From: Pseudomonadota bacterium
GTDB lineage: Bacteria; Pseudomonadota; Gammaproteobacteria; Xanthomonadales; Xanthomonadaceae
Assembly: GCA_023461075.1 (NCBI GenBank)
Contig: JAEWNY010000097.1
Coordinates: 1 to 26,510 of the forward strand
Reading direction: 5' to 3'
DNA: 26,510 nt
The position numbers and the translations under genes are program-made. The notes under the pieces are model-generated. The model did no database searches. It was given only the letters and a program-made list of their open reading frames with translations, and was not told where the DNA came from. The stretch's first letter is position 1. Every line of letters starts with the position of its first letter. Shown piece after piece: positions 8,068 to 15,771 of this stretch.

Positions 8068-8088
8068 TAAAATGAACGGATTATTTTA
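8068..8088. promoter_or_regulatory. Face-to-face -10 boxes of ibaG-murA and kdsD
   Basis: TAAAAT at 8068-8073 on the plus strand and an identical TAAAAT on the minus strand (ATTTTA at 8083-8088) are separated by 9 bp. This is the only AT-rich patch in the 59-bp divergent gap. Each is a 5-of-6 match to the -10 consensus. Predicted start sites would be near 8080 (kdsD) and 8076 (ibaG). -35 boxes are weak on both sides. The pair could also be read as a small inverted-repeat operator. Confidence 0.45.
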
Positions 8089-8106
8089 GCGGAAGCCCGC
8101 CCCGGC

Positions 8107-9108
8107 ATGGATCGAGCTGGAATGCAGCCTGGCAACACCTCCCCCGACGCATTGCTCAAGAGTGCCCGCCGCGTCTTCGATATCGAACGCGAGGCGCTGG
8201 TCGCGGTGCTTGAACGGCTCGATGGCGGCTTCACCCGCGCCTGCGAACTGATCCTGGCGACGCAGGGCCGCGTGGTCTGCACCGGCATGGGCAAATCCGG
8301 CCACATCGCGCGCAAGATCGCCGCGACCCTGGCATCGACGGGCACCCCGGCGTTCTACGTGCATCCGGGCGAAGCCGGCCACGGCGACCTTGGCATGATC
8401 ACCGATGCCGACATCGTGCTGGCGTTGTCCAATTCCGGCGAGACCGACGAGCTCGTCACCCTGCTGCCGGTACTCGCACGCCAGGGCAACCGCTTGATCG
8501 CGATGACCGGGCGGCCGCAGTCCACCCTCGCCCGCCAGGCCGATGCACACATCGATGCCAGCGTGCCCGCAGAGGCCTGCCCGCTCGACCTCGCGCCGAC
8601 CAGCAGCACCACCGCGGCACTGGTGCTGGGCGATGCGCTGGCGGTCGCGCTGCTGGAGGCGCGTGGCTTCACCGCCGACGACTTCGCCCGTTCGCATCCG
8701 GCCGGCGCTTTGGGCCGCCGCCTGCTGCTGCATATCCGCGACGTGATGCACACCGGCGATGCGGTGCCGCGCGTCGCCGATACGGCAACCTTGGGCGAGG
8801 CGCTGATGGAAATGAGCCGCAAGCGCCTCGGCATGACCGCGGTGGTGGATGGCGAAGGCCGCTTGGCCGGGCTGTTCACCGACGGCGACCTGCGCCGCGC
8901 CCTGGACACCGGCGCGGATGTGCGCGGCACCGGCATCGCCGAGGTGATGACCCGCGATCCCAAGGCGATCGGTGCGGATGACCTCGCAGTGGAGGCCGCG
9001 CGACTGATGGAAACACACAAGATCAACGCCCTCCTGGTGCTGGACGACGAGCGGCGGGTGGTCGGTGCCCTGAACATTCACGACCTGTTGCGCGCGCGCG
9101 TGGTCTGA
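8107..9108 (+). CDS. kdsD: D-arabinose 5-phosphate isomerase (KpsF/GutQ family)
   Basis: Isomerises ribulose 5-phosphate to arabinose 5-phosphate, the first step to KDO for the LPS inner core. The 333-residue protein has an SIS domain (about 45-178) with VVCTGMGKSGHIARKIAATLASTGTP-type phosphosugar binding, VHPGEAGHGDLGM with His86 and His92, an SNSGET loop, and SHPAGALGRRL with the conserved His197. Two CBS domains follow (about 211-265 and 275-333), as in the family. ATG 8107 has GGAAG 11 nt upstream. A second ATG at 8122 (MQPGNTSPD) is also possible. It is the first gene of the long plus-strand cluster and is followed 9 bp later by kdsC. Confidence 0.95.
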   Translation: MDRAGMQPGNTSPDALLKSARRVFDIEREALVAVLERLDGGFTRACELILATQGRVVCTGMGKSGHIARKIAATLASTGTPAFYVHPGEAGHGDLGMITDADIVLALSNSGETDELVTLLPVLARQGNRLIAMTGRPQSTLARQADAHIDASVPAEACPLDLAPTSSTTAALVLGDALAVALLEARGFTADDFARSHPAGALGRRLLLHIRDVMHTGDAVPRVADTATLGEALMEMSRKRLGMTAVVDGEGRLAGLFTDGDLRRALDTGADVRGTGIAEVMTRDPKAIGADDLAVEAARLMETHKINALLVLDDERRVVGALNIHDLLRARVV

Positions 9109-9117
9109 TTCGCATTC

Positions 9118-9666
9118 ATGTCGATGACTGCGCCCCCTGCCGAGGTGATCGAGCGCGCCCGCCGCATCCGGCTGGTCTGTATCGACGTGGACGGCACCCT
9201 GACCGATGGCCGCCTGCATTTCGATGACGAAGGCCGCGAGCACAAGGCCTTCCATGCGCAGGACGGGTTGGGTTTGGCGATGCTGCGACGAAACGGCATC
9301 GAGGTCGCGCTGATCACCGCGCGCAAGAGCCGGGTCACCGAGATCCGCGGCGCGGAACTGGGCCTGACCGAAGTGCACACCGCGACCCACGACAAACTGC
9401 AGACCACGCAGGCCATCGCCGACAAGCTGGGCCTGTCGATGGACGAGGTTGCCTTCATGGGTGATGACCTGGTCGATCTCAAAGTCTTTCCGCACGTCGG
9501 CCTCGCTGTCGCGCCGGCCAACGTGCATGCCTGGACCGCGCCGCATGCGCACTGGGTGACCGCGCGCGAAGGCGGCCACGGTGCCGCAAGAGACCTGTGC
9601 GACCTGCTGCTGGAAGCGCAGGGCAAGCGCGACGCCATCTTGTCCGGCTATGGAGTTGACGCATGA
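9118..9666 (+). CDS. kdsC: 3-deoxy-D-manno-octulosonate 8-phosphate phosphatase
   Basis: A HAD-superfamily phosphatase that converts KDO-8-P to KDO. The 182-residue length is typical of this capless tetrameric group. Motif I is DVDGTLTDG with Asp23 (nucleophile) and Asp25; motif II is in LITARKS (Thr67); motif III Lys is around 93; motif IV is MGDDLVDL with Asp116 and Asp117. The C-terminal GGHGAARDLCD is also characteristic. An alternative ATG lies two codons in (9124). It overlaps lptC by 4 bp (ATGA). Confidence 0.95.
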   Translation: MSMTAPPAEVIERARRIRLVCIDVDGTLTDGRLHFDDEGREHKAFHAQDGLGLAMLRRNGIEVALITARKSRVTEIRGAELGLTEVHTATHDKLQTTQAIADKLGLSMDEVAFMGDDLVDLKVFPHVGLAVAPANVHAWTAPHAHWVTAREGGHGAARDLCDLLLEAQGKRDAILSGYGVDA

Positions 9667-10220
9667 ACTGGCGCGGCATCCTGACCGTCGCGCTGCTGGG
9701 CATCGCGTTGGCCGCGGGCTGGGCGATCATCCGCCAGCGCGCCAGTCTGCTGCCAACCGGCGAGGCCGAGGCGCGCCCGGATTACATCCTCCACGACTTC
9801 GAGATCATCACCCTCAACAAGGAGGGTGGCGAAGGTTTCACCCTGCAGGCGCCCAAGCTGGCCCGCACGCCGGGCAACCACGAGATGGACATCAACCAGC
9901 CGACCTTCCTGTTCCCGGACAAGGACGGCAGCCGCTGGCGTTCGCGTTCGGCCACCGGCTGGGTCAGCGGCGAAGGCGATGAAGTCCGCCTGCGCGGCAA
10001 GGTGGTGCTGGACAACCCCGAGGGCGCCAAACAGATGCGGGTCGAGACCGAGGCGCTGAACGTTTATCCCGATGCCAACCGCGCCACCAGCGACCAACAG
10101 GTCACCATCACCCAGCCCGGGGCTACAATTTCCGGCCGCGGGCTGGAAGCCCAGCTGGACGTCCAGCGCGTCACCCTGAAATCCGAGGTCCGAGCCCAGT
10201 ATGCGTCGTCCATCCGCTAA
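9663..10220 (+). CDS. lptC: LPS export protein LptC
   Basis: A 185-residue bitopic inner-membrane protein with one N-terminal membrane helix (about residues 5-23) and a periplasmic beta-jellyroll domain. It accepts LPS from LptB2FG and passes it to LptA. The DYILHDFEIITLNKEG segment, the TLQAPKLAR strand and the C-terminal ATISGRGLEAQLDVQRVTLKSEVRAQY match LptC. It overlaps kdsC by 4 bp and lptA by 20 bp, consistent with co-translation of the bridge components. Confidence 0.92.
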   Translation: MNWRGILTVALLGIALAAGWAIIRQRASLLPTGEAEARPDYILHDFEIITLNKEGGEGFTLQAPKLARTPGNHEMDINQPTFLFPDKDGSRWRSRSATGWVSGEGDEVRLRGKVVLDNPEGAKQMRVETEALNVYPDANRATSDQQVTITQPGATISGRGLEAQLDVQRVTLKSEVRAQYASSIR

Positions 10221-10698
10221 CACCCTGCTTATTGCCGCCGCGTTTGTCGCCGCCAGCGGTGCCGTTTTCGCGCGCTCCTCGGACCGCAATGCGCCGATGA
10301 ACATCGAAGCGAACGCCTCGACCTGCAACCTGGGCGACAACATGAGCTGCACGCTCACCGGCAACATCGTCATCACCCAGGGCACGCTGCGGATCAATGC
10401 CTCGCAGGGCACGATGGTGCAGGCCGGCGGGCGACCCAGCCGCGCGCGGCTGACCGGCGGCGTGACCATGAGCCAGACCCTGGACGATGGCACTCCGGTC
10501 AATACCCGTTCGGCAGCGGTCGATTACGACTTCAGCACCGAGATCATCATCCTGACCGGCAATGTCACCATCACTCAGCCGCGTGGCAACCTGAGCGGTG
10601 AGCGCGTGGTCTACAACATGCGCACCGGCCAGGTGCAGAGCGGCGGCCAGGGTGGTGGCCGGGTACGCATGACCATCCAGCCCAAGGCAGGCGGCTGA
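10201..10698 (+). CDS. lptA: LPS transport periplasmic protein LptA
   Basis: A 165-residue exported protein. It has a signal peptide (MRRPSANTLLIAAAFVAASG, then AVFA) and an OstA-type beta-jellyroll built of repeated strands: CTLTGNIVITQGTLRINASQGTM, ARLTGGVTMSQ, IIILTGNVTITQPRGNLSGERVVYN. LptA oligomers form the periplasmic bridge for LPS between LptC and LptD. Two cysteines (in STCNLGDNMSCTL) sit in the first strand pair and could form a disulfide. The C terminus is Gly-rich. It overlaps lptB by one base. Confidence 0.93.
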   Translation: MRRPSANTLLIAAAFVAASGAVFARSSDRNAPMNIEANASTCNLGDNMSCTLTGNIVITQGTLRINASQGTMVQAGGRPSRARLTGGVTMSQTLDDGTPVNTRSAAVDYDFSTEIIILTGNVTITQPRGNLSGERVVYNMRTGQVQSGGQGGGRVRMTIQPKAGG

Positions 10699-11417
10699 TG
10701 CTCGTCGCCGAGGGGCTGCGCAAGCGCTACAAATCGCGCGAGGTCGTCAAGGATTTCGGCCTGACCCTGGATGCCGGCGAAGTCGTCGGCCTGCTCGGGC
10801 CCAACGGCGCCGGCAAGACCACCTGCTTCTACATGATCGTCGGGCTGGTGCCGGCCGACGCCGGCAAGATCGTCCTCGACGGCCAAGACATCACCGACGA
10901 GCCGATGTACGACCGCGCCAAGCTGGGCGTCGGCTACCTGCCGCAGGAACCCTCGGTGTTCCGCAAGCTGTCGGTGCGCGACAACCTCAAGCTAGTGCTG
11001 GAGCTGCGCGATGACCTGGACCGCGCCGGTCGCGAGCGCGAGCTGGCCAGCCTGCTCGACGAATTGCAGGTCACCCACGTCGCCGATCAGCAGGGCGCCA
11101 GCCTGTCCGGCGGCGAGCGCCGGCGCGTCGAGATCGCCCGAGCGCTGGCCGCACGTCCGCGCCTGATGCTGCTGGACGAGCCGTTCGCCGGCGTCGACCC
11201 GATCTCCGTCGGCGAGATCCAGAAGATCATCACCCACCTCAAGAACCGCGGCATCGGCGTGCTGATCACCGATCACAACGTGCGCGAGACCTTGGGAATC
11301 TGCGACCGGGCGTATATCCTCAACGAAGGCAGCGTGCTCGCGCAGGGGGCTCCGGACGCACTGCTGGCCAATCCCGACGTGCGGCGCGTGTATCTGGGCG
11401 AAGGTTTCCGCCTGTAG
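10698..11417 (+). CDS. lptB: LPS export ABC transporter ATP-binding protein
   Basis: A 239-residue ABC ATPase that powers extraction of LPS from the inner membrane with LptF, LptG and LptC. Walker A is GPNGAGKT (34-41), the Q-loop is PQEPSVF (82-88), the ABC signature is LSGGE (136-140), Walker B is LMLLDE (156-161) and the H-loop His is in TDHNVRE (193). The EPMYDRAKLGVGYLPQE and FRKLSV segments are typical of LptB rather than other ABC ATPases. LptF and LptG are not in this window, as is usual. Confidence 0.97.
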   Translation: MLVAEGLRKRYKSREVVKDFGLTLDAGEVVGLLGPNGAGKTTCFYMIVGLVPADAGKIVLDGQDITDEPMYDRAKLGVGYLPQEPSVFRKLSVRDNLKLVLELRDDLDRAGRERELASLLDELQVTHVADQQGASLSGGERRRVEIARALAARPRLMLLDEPFAGVDPISVGEIQKIITHLKNRGIGVLITDHNVRETLGICDRAYILNEGSVLAQGAPDALLANPDVRRVYLGEGFRL

Positions 11418-11423
11418 AGTCCG

Positions 11424-11460
11424 CCCCGCATGCAGGGACTCCTGCACGAACGACGGGGCC
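11424..11460 (+). promoter_or_regulatory. Two-tier stem-loop in the lptB-rpoN gap
   Basis: The outer stem GCCCCG (11424-11429) pairs with CGGGGC (11455-11460). The inner stem TGCAGG (11432-11437) pairs with CCTGCA (11442-11447) around a GACT loop. The outer arm covers the only G-rich candidate ribosome-binding site and ends 1 nt before the rpoN ATG. No T-run follows, so this is not an ordinary terminator. A role in controlling rpoN translation is inference. Confidence 0.4.
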
Positions 11461-11461
11461 C

Positions 11462-12913
11462 ATGAAGCAGAACCTCACCGCCAGCCAGACCCAGCAATTG
11501 GCCCTGACGCCGCAGTTGCGTCAGGCGCTGGCCGTGCTGCAGATGTCGACGATGGAGCTGGAAGCCGAGATCGCCGATGCGGTGGAGTCCAACCCGCTGC
11601 TGGAATGGGCCGAGGACGCGCGCCCGCTGGAGCTCTCCGATGCGCCGCTGCACGGCGATCCGGTTGATGGCCCGACCGCGCCGGCCAGCACCGATGACGA
11701 TGGCTGGGACGCCGGCGACCAGGTCCGCGACGAATGGCGCGAGACCGGCGAGGACTGGAACGCACCGGGCGGCAGTGGTGGTGGCCACAACGACGAAGAT
11801 GACGACGCTGGCGACCGCCAGGTCGCCGAGGAAAGCCTGCAGCAGCACCTGCGCTGGCAACTGGGGCTCACCCAACTGAGCCCGCGCGACCAGCAGATCG
11901 GGCTGGCACTCATCGATGCGATCGATGACGACGGCTATCTGCGCGAGCCTTTGGCCTCCATCGCGGTCAGTCTGGCCCCGGAGATCATCGCCGGCGAAGA
12001 CGAACTGCTGCCGGTGCTGCATCTCATCCAGCAACTCGATCCGATCGGCAGTGGCTGCCGCGACTTGGGCGAATGCCTGTCGATCCAGCTGCGCCGGCTG
12101 GCCATCGACACGCCGGGCCAGGCCATCGCATTGCGCATTGCCGGGAAGGCGATCGAGCGGTTGCCGAAGATCGGTGCCGAAGGCATCGCCCGCGAGTTCG
12201 GTTGCACGCCCGCCGACGCCGAACAGGCCATCACCCTGCTGCGCACGCTCGATCCACGGCCGGGCTCGCAGATCGGCGGCATCGCCCATGACACCTACGT
12301 GGTACCCGATGCGGTGATCTGGCGCCAACGCGGTATCTGGCAAGCCGCCTTGGCCGGCCACGCGCGGCCACGCGTCAACATCAACCGTGATTACGCGCAG
12401 ATGGCCTCGACCGCCACCGGCAACGACGGCCAGTACCTGCGCGGCTGCCTGCAGGAGGCGCGCTGGTTGCTGAAGAACATCGAGCAGCGCGGCGAGACGC
12501 TGCTGCGGGTGGTCAGCTGCCTGATGCGCGAACAGGCCGGCTTCCTCGAGTTCGGCCAGCAGGCGCTGCGACCGCTCACCCTGCGTGAAGTCGCGGGGCA
12601 ACTGGAGCTGCACGAATCGACCATCTCCCGCGCCATCGCCCGCAAGTACGTGCGCACGCCGCGCGGGACGATCGCGCTGCGCGACTTCTTCGCCTCCGGC
12701 ATCGACACCGGCGCCGGCGAGGCTTCCAGCACGGCGATCCAGTCGATGATCCGCGACCTGATCGCCGCCGAGAATCCGCGCAAGCCGCTGTCCGATGCGG
12801 CCCTGACCAGGCAGCTCAACGACAGCGGCATCCCGGTGGCAAGACGCACGGTTGCGAAGTACCGCGAAGCCATGCAGATCGCGGCCTCCAGCCAGCGTGT
12901 GCGGCTGGGCTGA
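11462..12913 (+). CDS. rpoN: RNA polymerase sigma-54 factor
   Basis: Sigma-54 directs transcription from -24/-12 promoters and needs AAA+ activators. The 483-residue protein has all three regions. Region I is the Gln/Leu-rich N terminus (LTASQTQQLALTPQLRQALAVLQM). Region II is an acidic linker (about 50-120, many Asp and Glu, with GGSGGGHNDEDDD). Region III is the core-binding domain followed by the HTH segment LTLREVAGQLELHESTISRAI and the RpoN box ARRTVAKYRE (460-469). The gene lies between lptB and hpf, the conserved order in many proteobacteria. A hairpin occupies the 44-bp gap in front of it and no strong Shine-Dalgarno is visible. Confidence 0.98.
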   Translation: MKQNLTASQTQQLALTPQLRQALAVLQMSTMELEAEIADAVESNPLLEWAEDARPLELSDAPLHGDPVDGPTAPASTDDDGWDAGDQVRDEWRETGEDWNAPGGSGGGHNDEDDDAGDRQVAEESLQQHLRWQLGLTQLSPRDQQIGLALIDAIDDDGYLREPLASIAVSLAPEIIAGEDELLPVLHLIQQLDPIGSGCRDLGECLSIQLRRLAIDTPGQAIALRIAGKAIERLPKIGAEGIAREFGCTPADAEQAITLLRTLDPRPGSQIGGIAHDTYVVPDAVIWRQRGIWQAALAGHARPRVNINRDYAQMASTATGNDGQYLRGCLQEARWLLKNIEQRGETLLRVVSCLMREQAGFLEFGQQALRPLTLREVAGQLELHESTISRAIARKYVRTPRGTIALRDFFASGIDTGAGEASSTAIQSMIRDLIAAENPRKPLSDAALTRQLNDSGIPVARRTVAKYREAMQIAASSQRVRLG

Positions 12914-12973
12914 GTCCACACCCCGGACTATTTAACGGCGACTTCACCCCGTCCGCCCGGGTTTGCGCGATGC

Positions 12974-13008
12974 TGGGGCTGTCAGATTCGACGACAGCCC
13001 CAAGGAGG
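12974..13008 (+). promoter_or_regulatory. Hairpin abutting the Shine-Dalgarno of hpf
   Basis: A perfect 10-bp inverted repeat, TGGGGCTGTC (12974-12983) and GACAGCCCCA (12993-13002), with a 9-nt loop. Its 3' arm runs straight into AAGGAGG (13002-13008), the strong Shine-Dalgarno 5 nt before the hpf ATG. There is no T-tract, so it is not a standard terminator. It may stabilise the leader or modulate ribosome access. Confidence 0.5.
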
Positions 13009-13013
13009 CGACC

Positions 13014-13340
13014 ATGCAGATCGAAGTCCACGGCCAGAACCTCGAAGTCACCGATGCCCTGCGGAGCTACAGCCAGGACAAGATGAGTCGCCTCGAGCGG
13101 CACTTCGAACACCCGCTCGACGTGCGCGTGCAACTCTCCGTGGACAAGCCCAATCATCGCGCCGAAGGCCACCTCAAGGTCGCCGGCCGCGACTATCACG
13201 CCGACGCCAGTGGCGAGACCATGTACGCCGCTATCGACCTGCTCATCGACAAGCTCGACCGGCTGGTGATGAAGCACAAGGAAAAGATGGTGGACCACCA
13301 TCGCGGCGAGAACCCGGCGCGCAACGGCACCTTCGCCTGA
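13014..13340 (+). CDS. hpf: Short ribosome hibernation promoting factor
   Basis: A 108-residue HPF/RaiA-family protein: MQIEVHGQNLEVTDALRSYS, HFEHPLDVRVQLSVDK, GRDYHADASGETMYAAIDLLIDKLDRLVMKHKEK. It binds the decoding and mRNA channel of the 30S subunit and promotes 100S ribosome dimers in stationary phase. The length fits short HPF, without the C-terminal dimerisation domain of long HPF. ATG 13014 is chosen because AAGGAGG sits 5 nt upstream and the conserved domain begins there. It lies between rpoN and ptsN, as in E. coli and many relatives. Confidence 0.95.
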   Translation: MQIEVHGQNLEVTDALRSYSQDKMSRLERHFEHPLDVRVQLSVDKPNHRAEGHLKVAGRDYHADASGETMYAAIDLLIDKLDRLVMKHKEKMVDHHRGENPARNGTFA

Positions 13341-13360
13341 CGCCTTCACGCAGCGCCACG

Positions 13361-13383
13361 ACAGCCCGCCCGGTGCGGGCTGT
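13361..13383 (+). terminator. Hairpin after hpf, possible terminator
   Basis: A perfect 9-bp stem ACAGCCCGC / GCGGGCTGT with a CCGGT loop, 20 bp past the hpf stop, followed by TATGCTTTT. The T-tract is interrupted, so termination is probably partial. The 3' arm overlaps the extended -10 candidate described next. Confidence 0.5.
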
Positions 13384-13389
13384 TATGCT
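13381..13389 (+). promoter_or_regulatory. Extended -10 promoter candidate for ptsN
   Basis: TGTTATGCT has TG plus one base before TATGCT (4 of 6 to TATAAT). A start near 13396 would leave a leader of about 27 nt before ptsN. No convincing -35 is seen. It would give the PTS genes a promoter independent of rpoN-hpf. Confidence 0.35.
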
Positions 13390-13422
13390 TTTGGCCTGCG
13401 TCGAACCGGATGCCTGATCGGC

Positions 13423-13866
13423 ATGAACCTGCGCTCCATCCTTTCGCCCGCGCGCATCGCCGTGATCGATGCGGCGGCCAGCGCCGACGACCTGCTGGAT
13501 GAAATGGCCCGACTGCTCGGGAGTGACGACCGCCGCGCTGGCGACATCGCCGCCAGCCTGCGCCAGCGCGAACGCATGGGCAGCACCGCGATCGGCCACG
13601 GCGTGGCCCTGCCGCATGGCCGCAACGACGTGTTCGATGAAGCCCGCGCCGCCTTCGTCCGGCTGCGCTCGCCGATCGGGTTCGGGGCGATGGACGAGGA
13701 GGATGTCGACCTGGTGCTCGCGCTGTCGGTGCCCGCGCACTTCACCCACCAGCACCTGCAATTGCTGGCGGAGATCGCCGAACGCTTCTCCGACGAAGAT
13801 TTCCGCGCCGCGCTTCGCGGGGCCAGCGATGCCGACGCCCTGGCCCGGCTGCTGACGGAGGATTGA
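13423..13866 (+). CDS. ptsN: PTS IIA-like nitrogen regulatory protein PtsN (EIIA-Ntr)
   Basis: A 147-residue protein of the fructose/mannitol EIIA fold. The phosphorylated His is His65 in GVALPHGR (E. coli PtsN His73, in IPHGK). A second conserved His59 is in TAIGHG. The VDLVLALSVPAHFTHQHLQLLAEIAERF segment is typical of the family. EIIA-Ntr acts at the end of the nitrogen PTS and regulates potassium transport, envelope stress and metabolism rather than moving sugars. The neighbours rpoN, hpf and rapZ are the classical context. It is followed directly (0-bp gap) by hprK. Confidence 0.95.
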   Translation: MNLRSILSPARIAVIDAAASADDLLDEMARLLGSDDRRAGDIAASLRQRERMGSTAIGHGVALPHGRNDVFDEARAAFVRLRSPIGFGAMDEEDVDLVLALSVPAHFTHQHLQLLAEIAERFSDEDFRAALRGASDADALARLLTED

Positions 13867-14829
13867 GTGCCCGAGCGCATCACCCCGGCCGAACTCTTCG
13901 AGCAGATGCAGGAGCGCCTGGGCCTGCGCTGGTCGGCCGGTGAAGACAACGACCGCGTGCTGGTCGCCGGCGACACCAATGCGCGCCGGCCTTCGCTGGC
14001 CGGCTACCTCAACATCATCTACCCCAACAAGGTGCAGATCCTCGGCAGCGAGGAGCTGGCCTGGCTGGATGGACTGGACGCACGCGCCCGCTGGGAAGTC
14101 ATCGAAAAGATGATGCAGGCGCGTCCACTCGCGCTCGTCATCAGCAAGGGCCAGACCGCGCCCGAAGACCTGCGCCTGGCCGCGGAGGAATCGGCGACGC
14201 CGCTGTGGATTTCGCCGCGCCGGGGGCACGAACTGCTCAACCACCTGCAATACCACCTGGCCCGCCAGCTGGCGCCGCGCACCACCCTGCATGGCGTGTT
14301 CTGCGAGATCTACTCGATCGGCGTGCTGATCACCGGCGAATCCGGATCGGGCAAGAGCGAACTGGCGCTGGAACTGGTGACGCGCGGCCATCGCCTGGTC
14401 GCCGATGATGCGCCTGAATTCACCCAGATCGCACCGGACGTGCTCGACGGCAGTTGCCCGCCGCTGCTGCAGGACCTGCTGGAAGTGCGCGGCCTGGGCG
14501 TGCTCAACGTGCGCGACATGTTCGGCGACACCGCGGTGAAGCGGAACAAGTACCTGCGCCTGATCGTCCACCTGACCCGCCCCCAGCTGGAGCCGCAGCC
14601 GGCCGGGATGGAGCGTATTACCGGCGACCTCGGCACCCGTCGCGTGCTCGACCTCGACGTGCCGATGATCCTCCTGCCGGTGATGCCGGGCCGTAACCTG
14701 GCGGTGCTGACCGAGGCCGCCGCGCGCCTGCACATCCTGCGGGCCAAGGGCGTGGATCCGGCCGCCGCGTTCATGGCGCGCCATTCGCATTTCCTCGAGG
14801 CCGCCAACGCGGAGTCGGCGCATGGCTGA
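13867..14829 (+). CDS. hprK: HPr kinase/phosphorylase
   Basis: A bifunctional enzyme that phosphorylates and dephosphorylates HPr on Ser46. The 320-residue product has an N-terminal domain (1-130) and a catalytic C-terminal domain with the conserved His142 (LHGVFCEIY), Walker A GESGSGKS (157-164), the acidic pair Asp180-Asp181 (ADDAPEF), and the family signature LEVRGLGVLNVRDMFG (205-220). The start is GTG, immediately after the ptsN stop. It overlaps rapZ by 8 bp. HprK is best known from Firmicutes but occurs in many proteobacteria with incomplete PTS. The HPr encoded downstream retains Ser46, so a substrate is present. Confidence 0.95.
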   Translation: MPERITPAELFEQMQERLGLRWSAGEDNDRVLVAGDTNARRPSLAGYLNIIYPNKVQILGSEELAWLDGLDARARWEVIEKMMQARPLALVISKGQTAPEDLRLAAEESATPLWISPRRGHELLNHLQYHLARQLAPRTTLHGVFCEIYSIGVLITGESGSGKSELALELVTRGHRLVADDAPEFTQIAPDVLDGSCPPLLQDLLEVRGLGVLNVRDMFGDTAVKRNKYLRLIVHLTRPQLEPQPAGMERITGDLGTRRVLDLDVPMILLPVMPGRNLAVLTEAAARLHILRAKGVDPAAAFMARHSHFLEAANAESAHG

Positions 14830-15691
14830 AGCCACGTCCCGCCTGTTGCTGGTCACCGGCATGTCCGGCGGCGGCAAGTCGATCGCGCTGAAGATGCTCG
14901 AAGACAGCGGCTGGTACTGCATCGACAACCTGCCGGCGGAGCTCCTGAACGACGCGGTGCGCGGCTTCGCCGAACGCGACGGCGATGCGCCGCTGCTGGC
15001 GATCGCCATCGACGTGCGCAGCGGTGCCGACCTCGCGCAGATGCCGGAGTGGCTCTCGGCGCTCGGCCGCGACGGACACGACCCGAAGCTGCTGTTCATC
15101 GATTCCGGCGACGACATCCTGCTGCGTCGCTATGCCGATACCCGTCGTCGCCATCCGTTGAGCCATCTCGGCCTTGCCTTGGCCGATGCCATCGCGCTGG
15201 AACGGCAGGCATTGAAGCCGCTGCGTTCGCTAGCCGACTACGTCATCGACAGCAGCGCGATGAACGTGCACCAGCTGCGCCGCGAGGTGGGTCGCGTGCT
15301 CGACATCGGTCGCGATACGCCGCCGATGCTGCTGTTCCAGTCGTTTGCCTACCGGCGCGGCGTGCCGGCCGATTCCGACTTCGTGCTGGATGCGCGGGTG
15401 CTGCCCAACCCGCACTGGAACCCGGAGCTGCGCCCGCTCTCCGGCCGAGACACCGCCGTGCGCGAGTTCCTTGATGCGCAGCCGGAAGCACAGCTCTACA
15501 TCAAGCAGATCGACATCTTCCTCGATACCTGGCTGCCGCGCCTGCGCCAGGACACCCGCAGCTACATCACCATCGCCTTCGGTTGCAGCGGTGGCCGCCA
15601 TCGCTCGGTCTATCTTGCGGAACGATTCGCGGAGATCGCGCGCGGCAAGGGCTGGCCGGACGCGTCCACCTTCCACCGCGAACTGGATTGA
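14822..15691 (+). CDS. rapZ: RNase adapter protein RapZ
   Basis: A 289-residue nucleotide-binding protein (YvcJ/RapZ family). In E. coli RapZ binds the sRNA GlmZ and directs RNase E to it, sensing glucosamine 6-phosphate. Visible motifs are Walker A GMSGGGKS (13-20), WYCIDNLPAELL (31-42), a Walker B-like LLFIDSGDD and the C-terminal FGCSGGRHRSVYLAE (253-267), part of the metabolite/RNA-binding domain. The basic C-terminal extension seen in enterobacteria is short or absent here, ending HRELD. RNA targets in this lineage are unknown. It overlaps hprK by 8 bp. Confidence 0.94.
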   Translation: MAEATSRLLLVTGMSGGGKSIALKMLEDSGWYCIDNLPAELLNDAVRGFAERDGDAPLLAIAIDVRSGADLAQMPEWLSALGRDGHDPKLLFIDSGDDILLRRYADTRRRHPLSHLGLALADAIALERQALKPLRSLADYVIDSSAMNVHQLRREVGRVLDIGRDTPPMLLFQSFAYRRGVPADSDFVLDARVLPNPHWNPELRPLSGRDTAVREFLDAQPEAQLYIKQIDIFLDTWLPRLRQDTRSYITIAFGCSGGRHRSVYLAERFAEIARGKGWPDASTFHRELD

Positions 15692-15713
15692 TCGCGGCGC
15701 GATGCACCACGCA

Positions 15714-15744
15714 TTGCCGATTCGACTTCGGCATCCGTTATCTT
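15714..15744 (+). promoter_or_regulatory. Weak promoter/operator candidate before the EIIA gene
   Basis: TTGCCG (15714-15719) and TATCTT (15739-15744) resemble -35 and -10 boxes, but with a long 19-bp spacer. A 6-bp inverted repeat, TGCCGA / TCGGCA (15715-15720 and 15728-15733), overlaps the -35 side. It lies in the 80-bp gap, the largest between genes of the PTS run. Confidence 0.25.
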
Positions 15745-15771
15745 GATGCTTTCCCACCGCAGGCCAGCTGC

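Noticed and set aside
11273..12919. A 548-codon minus-strand frame antisense to rpoN
   Set aside because: Shadow of the high-GC codon pattern of rpoN, with no recognisable domain.
12961..12976. Possible sigma-54 promoter (GG-N10-GC) before hpf
   Set aside because: Only the GG/GC dinucleotides match; the TGGCAC and TTGC context is absent, and such spacing is frequent by chance at this GC content.
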